DNA from: Gemmatimonadales bacterium UBA2960
GTDB lineage: Bacteria > Gemmatimonadota > Gemmatimonadetes > Longimicrobiales > Gaopeijiaceae
Direction of reading: 5' to 3'
Length of the DNA: 52,744 nucleotides
Assembly: GCA_002348465.1 (NCBI GenBank)
Contig: DEBI01000008.1
Location: forward strand, 19,131-71,874
Program-made: the position numbers and the translations under genes
Shown: positions 32,852 to 42,046 of the stretch, piece by piece
Position numbering within the stretch: the stretch's first letter is position 1
Layout of the letters: each line of letters begins with the position of its first letter
The notes under the pieces: model-generated
What the model saw: only the letters and a program-made list of their open reading frames with translations
Told to the model about the DNA's origin: nothing
Database searches by the model: none

Positions 32852-35560
32852 ATGACTGCAGCCTCAGATGGCATGTATCTCTCGTTTCCGGTCGTTCGCT
32901 CGACAGTTCTGGTAATTGCGGTGTTATTGGCGGCTCTACCTGCTTCTGCACAGGATCGGATGTCTGCAACGCAGCGTCTGGACGAGTTTGAACGACACCG
33001 AGAACTCGTCGCTGTCTCTCCCTTTCGTGGATTGCCGTGGCAGCGACTTGGTCCGACGAACATTAGTGGCCGGGTTACGGATATTGCTGTCACTGAACCG
33101 AGAGGGGAGACGTACACGATGTATGTCGGTGCGGCTGGTGGAGGTGTCTGGAAGACGGTCAATGAGGGTGTGACGTGGATTCCGGTCTTTACCGACGAGG
33201 TCACAGCATCGATAGGTGACATCGCTATAGCCCCGTCGGATCACGATCAGGTTTGGGTTGGTACTGGTGAAGCAAATATCTTCCGTTCCTCCCACGCTGG
33301 GGCGGGGGTCTACAAGTCGACGGACGCGGGGGGGTCATGGCAGCACATGGGGCTCTCGGAGACACAGACAATCGGCCGTGTCGTGGTACACCCGTTGAAT
33401 CCGGACGTGGTATGGGTGGCGGCTAGCGGTCACGAGTACCGAGACAATCCGGATCGTGGCGTTTATCGCACCGTAGATGGAGGAAAAACGTGGGAGCAGG
33501 TCCTCTACGTTGACTCAATGACGGGTGCGATTGATCTGGTCATCCATCCTGAAGATCCTAACACTCTTTTCGCTGCGACTTGGCAGCGTCGAAGGGCGAA
33601 GTTCAACGATCCTCGCAACGAGCCGGCTTTTACTGGTTCGGACGACTACTTCACTGGATCCGGTGTGTGGAAGAGCACGGACGGTGGTTCTACGTGGCGT
33701 CAAATCAACGATGGCCTCGTGGGTGCACGGTATCGGGGCAGAATTGGCCTTGATATCGCGCGCTCCAACCCAGATGTAGTGTACGCGTTCGTAGACAATT
33801 ATGAGATTGCGCGGAACGCTGAGGAGGGAGCGACTGACGCTTACGGTAGGCCTAGAGGGGGCATCATACGGGGTGCGACTGTATTCCGCTCTGACGATGG
33901 CGGTGAAAGCTGGAATCGCACTAGTGAGTACAATACTTATATGGAGAGTGTTGGCGGGACATACGGATGGGTCTTTGGTCAAATCCGGGTTGATCCTAAT
34001 GACGAGAACAAGATTTATGTGATGGGCGTGCAGCTGCACGTTTCTGAGGACGCGGGCCGAACTTTTGAGAGAGTCACCGGTACGCACGTTGATCACCATG
34101 GCCTCTGGATCGATCCGAGCAACTCCGAGTATCTCGTCAACAACAACGACGGCGGAGCCTATGTCTCTTACGACGGTGGTGAGAACTGGCGTTTTTTTGT
34201 CGAGATTCCGGTGGTGACGTTCTTTAACGTGAACTACGACATGGGTGATCCTTTCCGAGTTTACGGTTCAGTTCAGGATCATGGTTCGTTCTCAGCAGAG
34301 GTAGATCTGAGCCAGGGACGCCATAGCATTCCGGCTGTAGACTGGGAGAATGCCCCGGGGGGTGAGGGTAGCCATCACGCCATCGATCCAATTGATACTG
34401 ATATTGTGTACTCGGCAGGCTTTTACGGGTCTATATCACGCACAGATATCGGCACAGGTGAGTCGACACCGATCATGCCGCAAGTGGAGGAGGGTGCTGA
34501 TCCGCTTCGGGGGCAGTGGCTAGCGCATTTTATCCTGTCGCCACACAACTCCAATGTGATATACCATGGAATGAACTATGTCTTTCGGTCGACTGACCGA
34601 GGCGACACGTGGATGCGGATTTCGCCGGACTTGAGCGCCAACGATGTTGACCGGATAGGGGATATTCAATTTCAGACGATAACTGCGCTTGCTGAATCAC
34701 CGATTAGACAGGGTCTGCTATACGCAGGGACTGATGATGGTCATGTCTGGGTAATGCAAGGTCCGGATGCCGGGTGGACCGAGATCACTAGCGGTATGCG
34801 TGAGGATCGATTCACCACAGAAATCGTGGCGTCACAGTACGGAGAGTCGACGGTTTATGTGACGCAGAACGGACGACGCAGCGATGATTTTGCTCCCTAC
34901 GTTTGGCGGTCGACTGACTACGGACAGAACTGGGTGAGCCTTTCAGAGAATGTGCCGACAGGGCCGGTCAATATCATCCGTGAAGATCCCGAGAACCAGA
35001 ATGTCCTATACCTAGGTACGGACGTGGGTGTGTATGTCTCCACAGACCGGGGTGAAACGTGGATGCCTTTGGAGAATGGAATGCCGAGTACCTTCGTCCA
35101 TGATCTTATAATCCATCCTCGCGAAGATTTTCTTGTTGCAGCGACTCACGGTCAGGGGATGCTTGCCCTCGACATACGGCAACTGCAGAAGCTTACGCCG
35201 GGGATAATGGCATCGGACGTGCATATGTTCGAAGCTGAAGACGGTTTTCTTCCCGCTCAGGTTCGAGGTTTTGGTGCGCAGCAACAAAGCGCTTGGTTGC
35301 ACGTGTGGCTTGGTGACGAGAGTGCTGGGGTGATTGAGGTTCGTAATGAGGCTGCTGAAGTAGTCGCGCGGCTGAGCGTCGGAGGGTTCCGAGGCCTGCA
35401 CGAAGTTGAATGGAATCTGGAGCAGGAACTTCAACTTGGCGCCCCTCGGGGCAGGGCCTTTTCCCGAAGACGCGACTATGTCCCGCCGGGAAGTTACACA
35501 GCTGTGTTGAAGGTGAACGGGGTAGAAAGTTCTGCTGTATTCACTGTAGGTCGTCGGTAG
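32852..35560 (+). CDS. Large secreted BNR/sortilin-type beta-propeller protein
   Basis: The product of about 902 residues has a signal peptide (cleavage near LPASAQ) and many BNR/Asp-box repeats, for example GVWKTVNEGVTW, GVYKSTDAGGSW, GVYRTVDGGKTW, GVWKSTDGGSTW and VFRSDDGGESW, resembling the VPS10/sortilin ten-bladed propeller. A small beta domain ends the protein. Proteins of this type are often annotated as glycosyl hydrolases, but no catalytic residues can be named. The start at ATG 32852 is favoured by AGGGGTGAT (32836-32844) upstream; ATG 32873 would give a cleaner signal peptide. It follows the paralogue pair in the same direction. Confidence 0.88.
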   Translation: MTAASDGMYLSFPVVRSTVLVIAVLLAALPASAQDRMSATQRLDEFERHRELVAVSPFRGLPWQRLGPTNISGRVTDIAVTEPRGETYTMYVGAAGGGVWKTVNEGVTWIPVFTDEVTASIGDIAIAPSDHDQVWVGTGEANIFRSSHAGAGVYKSTDAGGSWQHMGLSETQTIGRVVVHPLNPDVVWVAASGHEYRDNPDRGVYRTVDGGKTWEQVLYVDSMTGAIDLVIHPEDPNTLFAATWQRRRAKFNDPRNEPAFTGSDDYFTGSGVWKSTDGGSTWRQINDGLVGARYRGRIGLDIARSNPDVVYAFVDNYEIARNAEEGATDAYGRPRGGIIRGATVFRSDDGGESWNRTSEYNTYMESVGGTYGWVFGQIRVDPNDENKIYVMGVQLHVSEDAGRTFERVTGTHVDHHGLWIDPSNSEYLVNNNDGGAYVSYDGGENWRFFVEIPVVTFFNVNYDMGDPFRVYGSVQDHGSFSAEVDLSQGRHSIPAVDWENAPGGEGSHHAIDPIDTDIVYSAGFYGSISRTDIGTGESTPIMPQVEEGADPLRGQWLAHFILSPHNSNVIYHGMNYVFRSTDRGDTWMRISPDLSANDVDRIGDIQFQTITALAESPIRQGLLYAGTDDGHVWVMQGPDAGWTEITSGMREDRFTTEIVASQYGESTVYVTQNGRRSDDFAPYVWRSTDYGQNWVSLSENVPTGPVNIIREDPENQNVLYLGTDVGVYVSTDRGETWMPLENGMPSTFVHDLIIHPREDFLVAATHGQGMLALDIRQLQKLTPGIMASDVHMFEAEDGFLPAQVRGFGAQQQSAWLHVWLGDESAGVIEVRNEAAEVVARLSVGGFRGLHEVEWNLEQELQLGAPRGRAFSRRRDYVPPGSYTAVLKVNGVESSAVFTVGRR

Positions 35561-35640
35561 CATTTCATCTTCGGTAGACGCCCTCGCTCTCTCAGTCTCA
35601 ATGAACTGGATGGATGTGTGTTTTCTGAATTAGAGGCTGA

Positions 35641-36822
35641 ATGATGAGTAACTCGCGTGTGATTTCAGGAATAGACGCACTTCTGGCCGGGCATGGGCCA
35701 AACTTGAAGGGTGAGCGGCTAGGCTTGATCCTACACCCGGCATCTGTCACCTCAGACCTAACTCTTTCTGCTGACGCCTTGGTCCAAGGGGGTCTCAGCC
35801 TTGAGTCCCTTTTTGGCCCCCAACACGGCGCGCGCGGCGAGAAGCAGGACAACATGATCGAGTCTGATCACTACACCGACCGAGCGTTGGGGGTCAGGGT
35901 GCACTCGCTCTACAGCGACGTTAGGAAGCCCACAGCACACATGCTAGAAGGCCTTGATGCTGTGCTCTTTGATCTACAGGATGTGGGAGTGAGGGTATAC
36001 ACCTTCGTTTGGACGATGGCACTCGCGATGGAGGCATGCGCCGAAGCGGGAGTCCGATTCATCGTCCTTGATCGACCCAATCCGATAGGCGGGGTTGTGA
36101 GGGAAGGGCCAGTGCTACGCCAAGGATACGAGTCATTTGTGGGACTTCATCCAATACCGCTGCGTCACGGCCTGACGTCGGGCGAGTTGGCTCGGTGGCT
36201 CGTAAGGGTCCGCGGGATTGATGTGGATTTGACGGTTGTACCGTGTATGGGTTGGCGTCGATGGATGCATTGGGATGACACTGGTTTACCGTGGGTGATG
36301 CCCAGCCCCAACTTACCGACCCTCTCCTCATGCGAAGCCTATCCAGGCATGGTACTTTTCGAGGGCACTCTTGTCTCTGAAGGGCGCGGGACCACTCGGC
36401 CGTTTGAGTTGATTGGTGCTCCGTGGCTTGATCCGCAAGCACTTCTCCAGACAGTGCGTAGCAGCTTGGGTGAAGGGATCAAGTTACGGCCGTGTTACTT
36501 CGAGCCAACCTTTCAGAAGCACATGAATGAGGTCTGTGGCGGTGTTCAGCTCCATATCACCGATAGGGATAGTTTCCGATCGGTGAGAGCCGCCGTCGCC
36601 CTTTTTTCTGCATGCCGATCGGTTGGGGGAGCACCTTTCCCTTGGCGACAGCCGCCGTATGAGTATGAAAAGACGCTAATGCCCATAGACATGTTGTGGG
36701 GGCACGATGGGCTGCGCGCCGGGATAGATGCTGGGGCAATGCCCGATGAGATCTTCGAAGGAGTAGAACTCGAGTTGACCGAGTTTGGAGCCGAGATCGA
36801 GCCGGACTTGCTATACGAGTAA
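35641..36822 (+). CDS. namZ: NamZ-like exo-beta-N-acetylmuramidase (DUF1343)
   Basis: The 393-residue protein matches the DUF1343 family, whose studied member NamZ removes N-acetylmuramic acid from muropeptide ends during cell-wall recycling. Visible blocks are GIDALL, GLILHPASVT, SLFGPQHGARGE, DLQDVGVRVYTFVWTM, VLDRPNPIGG and PSPNLPTL. It has no signal peptide, so it would act in the cytoplasm unless exported another way, whereas several known members are secreted. The 80 bp before it hold no clear promoter. It converges on the small lipoprotein pair. Confidence 0.87.
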   Translation: MMSNSRVISGIDALLAGHGPNLKGERLGLILHPASVTSDLTLSADALVQGGLSLESLFGPQHGARGEKQDNMIESDHYTDRALGVRVHSLYSDVRKPTAHMLEGLDAVLFDLQDVGVRVYTFVWTMALAMEACAEAGVRFIVLDRPNPIGGVVREGPVLRQGYESFVGLHPIPLRHGLTSGELARWLVRVRGIDVDLTVVPCMGWRRWMHWDDTGLPWVMPSPNLPTLSSCEAYPGMVLFEGTLVSEGRGTTRPFELIGAPWLDPQALLQTVRSSLGEGIKLRPCYFEPTFQKHMNEVCGGVQLHITDRDSFRSVRAAVALFSACRSVGGAPFPWRQPPYEYEKTLMPIDMLWGHDGLRAGIDAGAMPDEIFEGVELELTEFGAEIEPDLLYE

Positions 36823-36866
36823 TTGGTTCCAGTAGTCAGACCGAGTTATTCAACGAAGGATTCCGC

Positions 36867-37256
36867 TCACCGGCAATCTTGTGTCTGATTGAACACACTC
36901 GCTATCTGAAGCTCGAGGATGTCTCCCGGGTCGACCTGCATTTCCGAGGTGGTGCACTTCGGTCCCGCAACCATGTCGATTTCGATTCTCATGTAGGAAG
37001 AAAGGGTCCAATCCAGCTCAAATTCCCTGTCCTGTTTTCCATTTACCTGACCGATTGGCATTCGTCCATTAGTTGCCAATGCGAATAGCCTTGCGTCATT
37101 AAAGTTCATGTTTTGCACCAGAAGTCGGACTTTCTGAGGTCGGTCGGGCGAGATAAAGGTATGGGTGCCCTTTGAGACTTCGGTGCCAGCCATCAGGCAG
37201 GCAGAAGCACCAACAAGAGCGAGGGCCATTAGGGGGCTCCTCTGGTAAGCACGCAT
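36867..37256 (-). CDS. Small secreted protein, copy A of a tandem pair
   Basis: This 129-residue protein of unknown function has a hydrophobic leader (SPLMALALVGASACL) that may end at a lipobox cysteine. The mature part is a small beta-rich domain with VQNMNFNDARLFALATNGR and a cysteine pair (KCTTSEM, then QTQDC) probably forming a disulfide. It is a paralogue of the gene 17 bp upstream (37274-37687). I chose ATG 37256; ATG 37295 would run into the upstream gene. I cannot name a known family; from memory similar small proteins occur in Gemmatimonadota. Confidence 0.7.
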   Translation of the reverse strand: MRAYQRSPLMALALVGASACLMAGTEVSKGTHTFISPDRPQKVRLLVQNMNFNDARLFALATNGRMPIGQVNGKQDREFELDWTLSSYMRIEIDMVAGPKCTTSEMQVDPGDILELQIASVFNQTQDCR

Positions 37257-37273
37257 AAGGCGGCCGTTCTTGA

Positions 37274-37687
37274 TTAGCGACGTCCGGCTTGGCATGGTTG
37301 CAGTCCGATATTGGCCGGGATCATGAGCCAAACACGAGCATTTGGCTCGACTGGGAGCGAGTTGGTAGTGCACCCACGACCACTTACGACATCGATCGAA
37401 AAGTAGATTGGCAGTGCTGGGTTCCAGGCTATACGAAAGCGCTGATCAGTTTTTCCAGTCACCCGCCCGAGACGTATTCGCTGCCCAGACCGGATCGCCC
37501 AGATCGTAACGTCGTTGAAGTTACTATTCTGGACATCGATCTGGATGGGATCTTCTGACGGGCTTGCTCCTCGGATTGAGCTTTGGTCAAATGGATTTGG
37601 ACTTCCCGAACCTCCACCTCCGCACCCGGACAGGGTCAGAGCGAATAAGAGGGACAACGGGCGGATTATCGAAGAGAGCGAGTTCAT
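37274..37687 (-). CDS. Small lipoprotein, copy B of a tandem pair
   Basis: This 137-residue protein has a clear lipoprotein signal (LLFALTLSGC followed by a glycine-serine linker) and a domain matching its neighbour: VQNSNFNDVTIWAIRSGQR, LGRVTGKTDQRF and SGRGCTTNSLPVEP. The conserved NFND and GCTT motifs and paired cysteines mark a small family. It is first in the two-gene unit. Two upstream in-frame ATGs (37693 and 37708) are possible. Function is unknown. Confidence 0.75.
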   Translation of the reverse strand: MNSLSSIIRPLSLLFALTLSGCGGGGSGSPNPFDQSSIRGASPSEDPIQIDVQNSNFNDVTIWAIRSGQRIRLGRVTGKTDQRFRIAWNPALPIYFSIDVVSGRGCTTNSLPVEPNARVWLMIPANIGLQPCQAGRR

Positions 37688-37782
37688 ATACATCGTATTG
37701 CAAATCATACTCTATGGTTCCAACCCGTGGCTATGAAGCTCTGGCTTCTAGGACCCTTGTTAGGCCGAGTAGATGCCCTCAC

Positions 37783-39258
37783 TCAGCCACCTTCGGCTTC
37801 GTCCATCAGAGCGATGACGTGTTCGTTTGCGCCGTCAGGGGTAAATAGGCTGACAATCCAGAATGCGAAGGTGGAGAGTATCATCGCGGGGAATACTTCG
37901 TGCAGAATCTCTGATCCGGGAAGGTATTCCCAACCCAGAAGGACGCCGATTCCTATTACGAAGGACGCAATGACTCCAGCTCCACTTCCTCGCCGCCAAT
38001 GTAGCCCAAAGACAATAGCTGGGAAGAAGCACGCGCCGTACAAGCTGCCGCTGAACGCCGTCAGTTCGACTATGCCGTCCGGTGGGTTGAGCGAGATGAC
38101 TGCCGTAATAAGCGCGAAGAGTGCGACCCAACCCTTTGTCCAGAACATTTCTGCTGCTTCGGTTCGTCCGGGCTTAAGTACGCTCACGATGTCACGCTCA
38201 GTCGTGGATGCCATCACCAGTAAGACCGAGTCTAGCGATGACATCGCCGCTGCTACCATGGCCACGAGCAGGAAAGCGCCAGTTCCGGGGCCGAAGACTT
38301 CAGTAAGGAGGGTGGGGACGACGAGATCTGTGTCCTCAAGTCCGCCGGGAAGAACCCTTCGGGCATAAATGCCAACAGGGATCAGTAGGGAGAAGACTGC
38401 AGCGAACGTCACTGACGAGACTATCATGCCTGTCCGGGTGGCTTTGTCTCCTTGGAGGGCAAAGAATCGTGAGAGTTGGCGTGGCTCCACTGCGAATTTT
38501 ACGAGTCCTGCAAACATGGTCCCCATCAAAACAGGAATCGCAACCCCTCCTCCCCACGTGAAGAGTTCTTCGCCGCCTGGCTGCGTTCTTACCTCAGAGA
38601 TGGAGCCTAGGCCGCCGGCGGCGTTAACTGTACCGCTAAAAAGGACGATTGCTGCTAAGACCATGACTACGCCCTGAACTGAGTCCGTCTTTACCACTGA
38701 TATGAAGCCACCGATCATCGTATATGTCATCACGATGAAAAAGACGATAACAATCGAAACTTCGTATTGGATCTCGAGAAAGGTCTCGAGAAGGTTGCCA
38801 ATACCCTTGAACACTGCCGTCATGTAGAAGAATGACGCTGCAATCATGATCAAGGCCGAAAAGACTCGTGCCGTAGTGCTCCCGAACCGAAACCCAATAA
38901 AGTCTGGGATCGTTAGTGAGTCCATCGCGGCCGTGAAGGCTCTGAGTCGGGGCGCTACGACTATCCACGCGAACAGTGAGAACGCTACCGCGGTGGGGAT
39001 GAAGAGCATCCATGGTATGCCCCAGTCGTATGTGCGTCCGGAAAAGCCGACAAACGAGTTTGTGCTCGCATATGTGGCAAAAAAGGAGAGACCGATCACC
39101 CAGCCTCCCATGTTACGGCCGCCTACGTAATAATCAGCTAGCCCTTTTGTTTTGCGGTTTCCAGTCCACGCGTGGTGAGCAAGCATGAAGGTGTAGAGCA
39201 GCAGAAGCGAGTGAACCATCCAATACTCGCGAAGGTTGCTCAGCACGGTGTCGATCAT
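37783..39258 (-). CDS. Sodium:solute symporter (SSS family)
   Basis: This polytopic transporter of 491 residues has about 13 hydrophobic segments and SSS-family patterns such as DYYVGGRNMGGW near residue 42, FFATYASTNSFVGFSG and a mid-protein AMVAAAMSSLDSVLLVMAS. It moves a small organic solute into the cell with sodium. Its start overlaps the upstream acyl-CoA synthetase stop by 4 bp, so the pair is co-translated; the substrate is therefore probably a carboxylate that the synthetase then activates. This link is inferred from the arrangement. Confidence 0.9.
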   Translation of the reverse strand: MIDTVLSNLREYWMVHSLLLLYTFMLAHHAWTGNRKTKGLADYYVGGRNMGGWVIGLSFFATYASTNSFVGFSGRTYDWGIPWMLFIPTAVAFSLFAWIVVAPRLRAFTAAMDSLTIPDFIGFRFGSTTARVFSALIMIAASFFYMTAVFKGIGNLLETFLEIQYEVSIVIVFFIVMTYTMIGGFISVVKTDSVQGVVMVLAAIVLFSGTVNAAGGLGSISEVRTQPGGEELFTWGGGVAIPVLMGTMFAGLVKFAVEPRQLSRFFALQGDKATRTGMIVSSVTFAAVFSLLIPVGIYARRVLPGGLEDTDLVVPTLLTEVFGPGTGAFLLVAMVAAAMSSLDSVLLVMASTTERDIVSVLKPGRTEAAEMFWTKGWVALFALITAVISLNPPDGIVELTAFSGSLYGACFFPAIVFGLHWRRGSGAGVIASFVIGIGVLLGWEYLPGSEILHEVFPAMILSTFAFWIVSLFTPDGANEHVIALMDEAEGG

Positions 39259-40775
39259 TCAGTGTTCTCCGCAGAGAAGAGGTCAAGCACGGCCGGCTTG
39301 GTGACCTTGCCCATTGCGTTGCGGGGGAGTTCCGAGAGCACGAGAACATCTTTGGGGACCTTGTATGGCGCCAGTCTATCCTTGACGAAGTTGCGAAGCT
39401 CCTCTTTCGAGGCAACCTCTCCTGTCCTGAGCACTACTGCTGCGCAGACCCGGTCCCCCCATTCAGGGTCAGGAACACCTACCACTGCACAGTCCGTGAC
39501 TGCAGGATGAGAGCGCAGTATGTCTTCAATTTCGAGCGATGAGATTTTTTCACCTCCGGTCTTCAGGATATCGACCGAATTGCGGCCGAGGATCCTCCAT
39601 GACCCGTCCTCGACTATTGCCCGGTCCCCTGTGCGAAACCACCCCTCTGAGGTGAATGCTTCGGCTGTCTCCTTCGGACGACGCCAGTATTCTTTAAAGA
39701 CCCCAGGTCCGCGAATCTGAATAGTGCCGGCAGAGCCCTCAGGTACTTCGATCCCATCTTCACTTACCAGCCGGGCTTCCACATTGGGCAGAGGCCCCCC
39801 GACAAAGCCTGATCGCCGTTCTCCCTCCAGTGGGTTAGAAAGCCCCATGCCGATTTCTGTCATTCCGTAACGTTCAAGCAGTCTATGCCCGGTGATCTCT
39901 TCCCAGCTCTCGAGAGTCGGGACTGGTAGCGCGGCTGAACCCGATACCATAAGGCGGCAGGCGCGCGCTCCCTGTTTCCATGCTTCCCGTGCCTCTGGGT
40001 GCATCAAGTACCATTGATCGATTAATCGGCGATAGACGGTTGGCACCGCCATGTATAGGGTGACCTCACATCTAGCGAGACGTTCCCAGACGTCAACGGC
40101 CCGAAAGCGTGGTAGGATTTCGCAGGTAGCACCGTTCCATAGAGCTGAGGTAAGGACGTTCACGATGCCATGCACATGATGTAAAGGGAGGTGGAGAAGA
40201 ATATGATCGTCTTCATTCCACGCCCATGCATCAGAGAGAGCCTCCACTTGCGCACGAAGGTTCGTATGTGTCAGGACGACCCCCTTCGGTTTACCGGTCG
40301 TTCCTGATGTGTAGAGCATCAACGCTGGGCGAGTCTCTTCTACCGCTGGGAGTTCGGCAGTTGGTCCATTTCTAAGGAGTGCGGGCGTCAGCAACAGCGG
40401 GATCTGCCGATCTCGAGCGAGGACTCGAAGTCTCTCTTCGAGAGAGGGATGGGCGATGACCGCTTCCGGTTGGGCATCTTCCAGTACCCAAGCTAGTTCG
40501 GGTTCCGGGTGAGATATTGCCATGGGTACACCGATGCCTCCTGCACGCCAGACTGCCCACTGGACGGCCGTGTATTCCCACCCAGGTGGTACCAGATAGC
40601 AGATCCGTTCGCCAGCAAGATCGTCTCGCCCTGTGAGCAATGTTGTTGCTGCTTTGCCCGACTCTTTGATGAGGTCTTTGTAGGTGAAAGTTCCCTCTGG
40701 AGCGATCATCGCTATGCGCTCGCCGAACGAACGGGCACGAGAGATCAGGGACAATTGAGGTGAGGCGGATTCCAT
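39255..40775 (-). CDS. AMP-forming acyl-CoA synthetase (MatB/ACSF3-like)
   Basis: The 506-residue adenylate-forming enzyme has the P-loop MLYTSGTTGKPKG, the central YGMTEIGM, the hinge region WFRTGDRA, and the C-terminal GRNSVDILKTGGEKIS with the later catalytic lysine in RNAMGKVTK. The sequence around YGMTEIGMGLSNPL, and the arrangement of the C-terminal motifs, resemble malonyl-CoA synthetases (MatB and ACSF3), so malonate or a methylmalonate-like acid is a likely substrate. It is coupled to the symporter. I chose ATG 40775; an in-frame start further up (40838) is possible but adds a basic leader with no homology. Confidence 0.86.
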   Translation of the reverse strand: MESASPQLSLISRARSFGERIAMIAPEGTFTYKDLIKESGKAATTLLTGRDDLAGERICYLVPPGWEYTAVQWAVWRAGGIGVPMAISHPEPELAWVLEDAQPEAVIAHPSLEERLRVLARDRQIPLLLTPALLRNGPTAELPAVEETRPALMLYTSGTTGKPKGVVLTHTNLRAQVEALSDAWAWNEDDHILLHLPLHHVHGIVNVLTSALWNGATCEILPRFRAVDVWERLARCEVTLYMAVPTVYRRLIDQWYLMHPEAREAWKQGARACRLMVSGSAALPVPTLESWEEITGHRLLERYGMTEIGMGLSNPLEGERRSGFVGGPLPNVEARLVSEDGIEVPEGSAGTIQIRGPGVFKEYWRRPKETAEAFTSEGWFRTGDRAIVEDGSWRILGRNSVDILKTGGEKISSLEIEDILRSHPAVTDCAVVGVPDPEWGDRVCAAVVLRTGEVASKEELRNFVKDRLAPYKVPKDVLVLSELPRNAMGKVTKPAVLDLFSAENTE

Positions 40776-40804
40776 GGGAGATTGATGGCGCGCGTTCTTG
40801 GGTC

Positions 40805-40836
40805 GCCGCAACAGACGTGTCAATCCCGTCTGCGGC
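40805..40836. repeat. Strong imperfect hairpin between glycosyltransferase and synthetase genes
   Basis: GCCGC (40805-40809) pairs with GCGGC (40832-40836) and AGACG (40813-40817) with CGTCT (40827-40831). This gives a 10-bp stem with a three-base bulge (AAC) and a nine-base loop. It lies 30 bp before the synthetase start and 86 bp after the GT2 stop on the same strand. It could be a terminator of the upstream gene or a leader structure of the downstream one. No T run follows on either strand. Confidence 0.4.
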
Positions 40837-40922
40837 AAGGATGGCCTCGAGCGGATGTCAGTTTGTGTGAGCTGGAGATAAGTTGTTGATCGTATCAGTG
40901 GGGATCTCTCTACGGGGTTTCT

Positions 40923-41906
40923 TTACCAAGTTGGAGCCTTGAGTGAGAGTTGTTTTTTATCCTTGGTGAGCCTGCTTAGCACTTCTCGGAAGTGGCCCTT
41001 AACTGTCCACATAATTGCAAGTATCGCTCTTTCAATGCGGGGCCGGTTCCATGGAGAATCGACTTCGATAACAGCTTGTATAAGAGATAGCTTCAGAGGG
41101 CTTAGATAGCGCACCTGTTTTTCGAACCAGATGCTACGGGCCTCATTCCATTCATCCGCGGAGTGGTTTACGGCACCCGGTTCGACCTCATTTTCTATGA
41201 AATTGAGGAATTTTCTCCCAGCCTCCAACTTTTGCGTCTGGTAGCTTCGGTTTGCTCCGGTAATGTTGATCCGACTACTGCGCCAGCGCACGCGAGGTCC
41301 GGCGATGGTCAGGATGGGACCATCGCCAGCGAAACTAAACCACGCAGCATCGTCGGCGCACCAGGCAACTGGGTAGTCGGGAAACCCTCCTTTTAACGAG
41401 TAGGTTGAGCGACGGAAAATGTATTCGGTCACGTAGCTCGCTCTATGACCTAATAATCGATCAAACAGGAATTCGGAGGCGGACTCACTTTGAGGGTGCG
41501 ACGGGTTACGCTTTCGAATCTCACTCGCTTCGTCTATCACGTCAGTATTGAAACGAATGACGGAAACCTCAGGCTTCAGGTTTCCGAGTGTCTCGTAAAA
41601 CTTCGCGACGCATTCTGGATGCATCTCATCGTCATCTCCGAAGAGCCAGATCCAGGGCTCAATCGAGAGTGCGACACTTCGATCCCAGTGTCTAGTGAGG
41701 GATGTATTCCCGATGTTCTCATCAAAGCGGTGGTAGATCAGTCCAGTGTTATCGAAATTATCACATATTCGAGCGATTTTATCTGGCCCTCCGTCGTCAG
41801 CGATGTACAACGTGAACCGCTGGTCCGTTTGTGCGCGGATGGATTCTAGGGCGCATTGTAGAAAGTCTGGTTTCCAGGCCGGGAGTACGATTGCAAGCTG
41901 GTTCAT
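40923..41906 (-). CDS. GT2-type glycosyltransferase
   Basis: This 327-residue cytoplasmic or membrane-associated enzyme has the GT-A fold start (LAIVLPAWKPDFLQCALESI), YIADDGGPD, and the nucleotide-sugar/metal motif GDDDEMHPE (DxD). It has no long transmembrane segment. It is divergent from the ABC exporter gene by 140 bp and separated from the synthetase gene by 147 bp, so it probably belongs to the surface-glycan group (GT2, ABC exporter, GT8-like and Csl-like genes). Donor and acceptor are unknown. Confidence 0.85.
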   Translation of the reverse strand: MNQLAIVLPAWKPDFLQCALESIRAQTDQRFTLYIADDGGPDKIARICDNFDNTGLIYHRFDENIGNTSLTRHWDRSVALSIEPWIWLFGDDDEMHPECVAKFYETLGNLKPEVSVIRFNTDVIDEASEIRKRNPSHPQSESASEFLFDRLLGHRASYVTEYIFRRSTYSLKGGFPDYPVAWCADDAAWFSFAGDGPILTIAGPRVRWRSSRINITGANRSYQTQKLEAGRKFLNFIENEVEPGAVNHSADEWNEARSIWFEKQVRYLSPLKLSLIQAVIEVDSPWNRPRIERAILAIMWTVKGHFREVLSRLTKDKKQLSLKAPTW

Positions 41907-42046
41907 GATAAAAACGTTCTGCGACCGGCATGGGACGTCAACGAAAAGAGAGTAGGCACCGACATCTTGATATCAGCGCAAACAAATGCCTTGCCGGCTA
42001 TACTTCCACTCACTCGCCGTCTCAGATCCTGCCACAAGAGGTTAGC

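Noticed and set aside
33515..34099. 194-residue minus-strand open frame
   Set aside because: It lies wholly inside the BNR-repeat gene, whose Asp-box repeats are clear; no motif or signal in the minus frame.
35012..35563. 183-residue minus-strand open frame
   Set aside because: It is antisense to the end of the BNR-repeat gene and has no recognisable content.
37727..38368. 213-residue plus-strand open frame
   Set aside because: It is antisense to the symporter, whose membrane segments and family motifs are strong; Ser/Pro/Arg-rich shadow.
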